From: Temnothorax longispinosus
Taxonomy: Eukaryota; Arthropoda; Insecta; Hymenoptera; Formicidae
Length of the DNA: 64,000 nt
Direction: 5' to 3'
Assembly: GCF_030848805.1 (NCBI RefSeq)
Contig: NC_092358.1
Coordinates: 9,216,433-9,280,432, forward strand
Shown here: positions 59,640-64,000 of the stretch, piece by piece
How the letters are laid out: every line of letters begins with the position of its first letter
Position numbering within the stretch: the stretch's first letter is position 1
Translations under genes and position numbers: made by a program
Notes under the pieces: model-generated
The model's database searches: none
What the model saw: only the letters and a program-made list of their open reading frames with translations
Told to the model about the DNA's origin: nothing

Positions 59640-62600
59640 ATGGCTTAATGCGGCCTCGCCGGGGACCGCCATGATCTTTCCTCCTCCTCTCCCTTCCCGC
59701 TCCACGCGCCCTTTTTAATAAAAATATTTTCCCCCTTCGGCCCCGTGCCGTGGCCCTTTCCCCTACTGGAGAGAACCCGACTTCATCCCTCTCTCTCTCG
59801 CTCTCTCGTTGGCTCGCTCGATCGCTCGTATCGCGGTGTTGGGGTGAACGCGATTCGGGGTCCCCCTCACTGGAAGCACTTAGCGTGAAGGTATTTGTCT
59901 ATCGAAAACTATATCCTCGTTGCTCGCGCCGAGAAATCTGTCCCTTTCGCACGCCCTTTTACGAGATTCCCTCGCGCAACGCACGAAGGAATTGCGCCGG
60001 TTTACTCCGGAGTGACCGGAGTGGAGTGGTTCGGTAGTTGGCGACACGTGTGCACGATTTGTGGACACGGGGGAGAGGCGGATATCAACTTCGGATTTAT
60101 TCGTTGGCGCCCTTTCCCACCGACATACCATCGCGTTCGCGCCGCGCAGGTTGCACGCGCTAAAAAAAATGTGCTAAAAGACGCTAAGAACTTGTAAAAA
60201 GGAAAATGAAGAGGATGATAAAGCTATTAACTATAAGCTGCTTAATCACCTTTACGCTCGTATCATATTACGCCCGAAAATTAAGCTAAAATAAGTAGCT
60301 TATCGCGTTGTGTTATCGTATACGAACCCCATTAATTAGTAACTAAAAATATAAATTTCCTTGACGCTCGCGATAAATCAGAGTTATTATTTTTTAAAAA
60401 AGGGAGCGAGATAGCAAGATGGACACTAACGTGTTATCTCCCGATTATAGAATATTCATACTTCTCGTAAAGTTCGAGTTCCGACGCGAACGGAGCTTCC
60501 GCCACAACCGGAGCGTTGCCCCCCGCAACCATTCTAGATATCTTCGATCCACACTGTATAGGCGTGTGCATCCACATACGCATTATGCAACAGGGATTTG
60601 GAACAAGGGAGAAAACGAAGAAGTGGGAGAGAGGTGGACGGATTTTGTTTCGCGGAGTACGACACGATGTCGTCGAGGCGATTAAGCGATCGTAAAAGCT
60701 TAACTTCTCCCGACCTTCAGCAATCAATCGACGCTATTGTGGCCGATGTTACCTTCGGTACACTCTGTATACGCGTGCATATACAGTGCAGAGGCGCTCT
60801 CCCTCTTTTTCCCTCCCCTCCCCCCTCTCACTCTCTCTCTTTCTCTCTCCCGATCTATCTCTCGCTGGAACCTTATCTATCTCCACCATTCTATCTGTCT
60901 GTCTCTCTTCCTCTCTTCACGGTCGGTACTCCGCTCGCGAGCCGCTGCCTCGGGGCGAGGGATAAGAGCCTACCAGTGCTGTCGCTATCTACACCTTACC
61001 CTGTTCCAAAGTCCCGAGTATCGAACACGAATTTTATTATAATTTCACTCTGTATCACGTTTAGTTTATAATGAAAGTACAATGTATATTTAATACAGCT
61101 AGAAAGAGGTATTTAATAAATTGCATGTGCGAACCGACGTCAATGAAAATGTGTATATACTTAAAAAAAGAAAGTTTTCTCAAAGATTTTCAGAATATAT
61201 CATTCATTAAAAAGATGCTGACAGTGTTGTAAGATATTCTTATAATATTGGAGGTACATCATCTATTGCAAAATATTTTACTTTCCATGTACTTATATGT
61301 ATATAGAATGAAAAGAATATTTGACATTTTTATTAAATAACATGATTAGCTTTGTTCTATTAAACCAAACTGTGGATGGAGAGAGATCCGAAGATCCCAC
61401 CGCTTGAAAGAGTTAAGATACAATATTTTCTTAATACAAATTACGTATTAAGAAAAATGTTCAAGATCGAAGGTACCTATTAGGCTAATTAGGCGAACGG
61501 ATGCATTTGAAGAGTCCCTAATCGAAGAGCGTGCGGTCGCGGTCTCCTCTCCTGCAGTTATAACTCGATATATCAAGAGCACGTCCGCTCGAGCCGCACC
61601 TGCGTCGCGATCCCGCGGAGCGGGGGCGGCGAGGACGACGTCGGTGGCGGCGGCAGCGGTGGCGGCGGCGGCCGCGGCCGCGACGGCGTAGAGGAAGGCA
61701 ACGAGGAGGCACCACCGCCAGACCGCCAGTAGCTCCCAGGCAGTGACTCCGTCTGTAGCGTGTAACCGGTGGGCGGCCTGCTATGCCCGCACCGTGTGTT
61801 ATGTCATCGATGACAATCCCAGGACGCGGCGGCGGTGCTCCGAATTCGCACGGCGTGGAGTAAGCGCGAGTGACCGAGCAGACCGAGGATATAAAGTGGA
61901 TATAAGTGGCGGGATACCCCGCCGCGGAGTGGAACGTACGGATTGCGAATCGCATGATCGTTCGCCAAGTTGGGAGGTGTGCACCCCGATTCGATCTTGG
62001 CGATACTTCCCGGCACGTTTTCATCTTCCTCGTGGTGTCGGTCCCCTCGCGTTCCTCGAAAGAAACACCCCGCTTCGAGAGAAACACCTAGGCGAGAAGC
62101 TGTAGCCGGGCTAGAACGGGCGAGAGGCTCGTCGGCCGGTCGATGGGTCGAGCTCGGTGCCCAGCGTCGTCAGCGGCCGCGAGCTCGTGCGAGTCGACGC
62201 GCCGCGGCAACGAGCTTCGATGAGGATCGACGCCCGCGCCCGTGTCACTCTTGCGTATCCCTGTTTGGCGGCGCGACATCAGGCGCCGTGTCACGGTTCG
62301 ATAGCCGGATGAACGCCGGCGACCCCGCGAGCGTCAGCGACGTCGGCGGCGCGACCGAGCTCGGGATCGGGAACGTACGAGCAGACGTCGACGAGCTCGC
62401 ATCAGCCGCGTCGGGACGATAAAGGGACGAAAGCGGTGGTGGTGTCGCGACAGGACTCGTCCCGAATCGGCGGCGGAACCTTCGTTCCGGGTCGACAATG
62501 GCGCGGTGGCCTTGAGAATCGATCGCGCGGGAGCGAGTCGGGTGAACGGTCTCCGGGGTTTCGGTCTGGCGCGATTGAATCCGCGCGATCCACACGCCGC

Positions 62601-62957
62601 GCGATCGTTTCGCGCGCGCGCGCGCGCCTACCGGGTGTCTACGATGCGCGGAACGGTAACCGGTCCGGTAACGCCAGGTCGCGATCACGTTCAAGAGGTA
62701 CGCCGCCGCGACGTGCGGAAGCGCGACAGGAAATATGTGAACCACGAGACTAATTGTAAGTCACACACGTAGGCAAGTGATACGCGCGCGTAAAGAAAAT
62801 CGCGTGTCGCATTACGCGGTGGTTGCGATAATTCAATAACGGTCGCCGCCCGGTCGTCGCCCAAGTCATTATCGATCGATCGGCCAGCAGTCGGGGGACC
62901 GGAAGCGATTCCGTCGGACGAGAGAGACAGAGTAATCACCGTTCGTTGAATGGAGTA
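59640..62957. promoter_or_regulatory. CpG- and pyrimidine-rich upstream region of the right-end gene
   Basis: CT-rich tracts (about 59780-59815, 60805-60915) and a CpG-dense block at 61590-62700, including a (CG)8 run at about 62611. Many long ORFs overlap on both strands, as expected of GC-rich DNA, without family motifs. Plausibly promoter/5' UTR of the 62958 gene; an exon could hide here. Confidence 0.35.
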
Positions 62958-64000
62958 ATGAGCGGGGCCCCTGCGCGGGGCACAGTGCCCCGACGTCAAA
63001 GACGCCACCATCATCACCACCACCACCACCATCATCATCAGAAGCATCAAAAGCGCGTCCGGGACGAAGCGCCGCGGGACGAGACGCTGGACGAGCCCGA
63101 GGAGAAGCGACCGAAGATCAACCCGATCTTCCTGTGGGCGTCGCAGCGCGAGCAGAGGATCGTCGAGGTGAGATGCGAGGATTACGACAAACGTAATCGC
63201 ATCAAGCTCACCAAGACCGCGCAAGGATGGCGCTCGATACCGCGCACCACGTCCAACGGGTACGCGATTGCCGAAGCCGCCGTTTGCAAGAAGACGACGC
63301 CGGGCATGGCCGACACATCGCCGGCCTCCTCGGTCTCGTCCAACGACGAGAAGGAAAACGGCAAGCAATGTCTCCAAGAACCGGCAAACGCGACGGCGAG
63401 CTCCCTTCGATGCCATCCGCGAATGTATTCGCCGAACGGCACGACGAACGGTTTGCTTACTGGCGAAGGCGCAGGCAGAAAGAAGCAAGCGGAAAGAAGA
63501 GGTTACGATGAAGAGACGAATCGACGAGGATATTCCTCTCCCTTGAGGGCGCGCGATGAAATTAACGATGACGAGGGCGGAGAGAAAAATGGCGAGGAGG
63601 GTAAGAATCACGAGCAAAGCAAGCTGAAGGATCGTCTGTCCAGCTTGAAGAATAAGGATAGATTGAACGGCTGGATCAACCTGCAGAGATTGCAGATGGA
63701 CAAGCTGTTCCAGCCGCGCGTCGTGCTGGAACTGCTGCAACTGTCGCAACTCCCCGAGAGCACGCATCAAAATATCGTTCACCATACGAGAAATAAGGAC
63801 GCGACGGCGAGTGAGGCGAAGCGGATAGAGGAAAATAGCGAGCGGGACGAGGAGAACGAGGAGAGCACCGTGGCGGAAGAAGATGAGGAGGAAAGAGAGG
63901 AAGAGGTGGACAACGAGGAGGTGGAGGAGGAGGCGAATAGCGAGAAATCGAATCGGATAAACAAGGCGGGTATTCAGGACATATTGAACATGATAGACGC
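62958..64000 (+). CDS. Unrecognised His-rich, acidic protein, N-terminal part (runs off window)
   Basis: Open for 347 codons from ATG at 62958 to the window edge without a stop. Opens MSGAPARGTVPRRQRR followed by 11 consecutive His; then RPKINPIFLWASQREQRIVE, VRCEDYDKRNRIKLTKTAQG and WRSIPRT (about residues 55-105), a block that looks like a folded conserved domain; then a Ser/Gly/Arg-rich low-complexity stretch; then LKDRLSSLKNKDRLNGWINL, QRLQMDKLFQPRVVLELLQL; then a long Glu/Asp-rich tract (about residues 285-330) and KAGIQDILNMID at the edge. No signal peptide or membrane segment; basic plus acidic low-complexity suggests a nuclear regulator, which is inference. I cannot name the family. 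The ATG is the first in frame after GC-rich leader. A GTGAGA at 63169 could be a donor, but the frame stays protein-like beyond it. Confidence 0.75.
   Translation, partial: MSGAPARGTVPRRQRRHHHHHHHHHHHQKHQKRVRDEAPRDETLDEPEEKRPKINPIFLWASQREQRIVEVRCEDYDKRNRIKLTKTAQGWRSIPRTTSNGYAIAEAAVCKKTTPGMADTSPASSVSSNDEKENGKQCLQEPANATASSLRCHPRMYSPNGTTNGLLTGEGAGRKKQAERRGYDEETNRRGYSSPLRARDEINDDEGGEKNGEEGKNHEQSKLKDRLSSLKNKDRLNGWINLQRLQMDKLFQPRVVLELLQLSQLPESTHQNIVHHTRNKDATASEAKRIEENSERDEENEESTVAEEDEEEREEEVDNEEVEEEANSEKSNRINKAGIQDILNMID

Noticed and set aside
61518..62422. Several 100-190-residue overlapping frames on both strands
   Set aside because: A CpG-dense region with few stop codons; arginine-rich frames on both strands, no splice signals or motifs supporting any of them.
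62691..63785. 364-residue open frame on the minus strand
   Set aside because: It lies antisense to the protein-like 62958 frame in GC-rich DNA. Its residues reflect reverse-complemented Glu/His codons and it has no start context or family motif.

Overview
This is a eukaryotic, most likely insect and probably hymenopteran (ant-like) window. The evidence is spliced genes with GT/AG introns, insect gene families (a methuselah-type receptor, an INPP5K-like phosphatase with a C-terminal SKICH domain, and a NELL-type VWC protein, which is absent from flies but present in other insects), DUF4817-type helix-turn-helix transposon fragments, a Penelope-like element, a Helitron helicase relic, TTAA-flanked elements, and CpG-rich gene flanks beside very AT-rich repeats. 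There are no prokaryotic features.
Layout. 0.6-1.5 kb: two minus-strand exons of a NELL-like gene carrying VWC domains; one has an apparent 5-bp frameshift. 1.6-29.4 kb: almost pure repeat, made of nested inverted-repeat elements, three TTAA-flanked elements, long near-perfect palindromes, AT-rich dyads and microsatellites, with no convincing intact gene. 30.0-31.7 kb: an intron-containing but broken C-terminal part of a calpain-7 gene (minus strand). 33.9-42.6 kb: transposon graveyard with a tRNA-like sequence, a TA-flanked element holding a DUF4817-type fragment, a 943-bp element with perfect 34-bp inverted ends and CRE-like sites, Helitron, Penelope-like (with a hammerhead-ribozyme-like motif) and MULE remnants. 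43.2-45.5 kb: a complete nine-exon INPP5K-like gene (plus). 47.5-52.2 kb: a complete six-exon methuselah-like GPCR (minus), convergent with INPP5K. 52-63 kb: mostly unassigned intergenic DNA with three small inverted-repeat elements. 62.96 kb to the end: the start of a large open frame (plus) for a His-rich, acidic, probably nuclear protein that I do not recognise and which runs off the window.
How it fits together. The protein-coding genes are unrelated to one another; nothing suggests a cluster with a joint function. The main biology here is transposon accumulation in the left two thirds: insertion into older repeats (one insertion has an apparent empty-site copy elsewhere in the window), foldback elements with 270-450-bp arms, and gene decay (calpain-7, perhaps NELL). 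Exon boundaries were set by splice signals, phase bookkeeping and conserved family motifs read by eye; identity figures are estimates.
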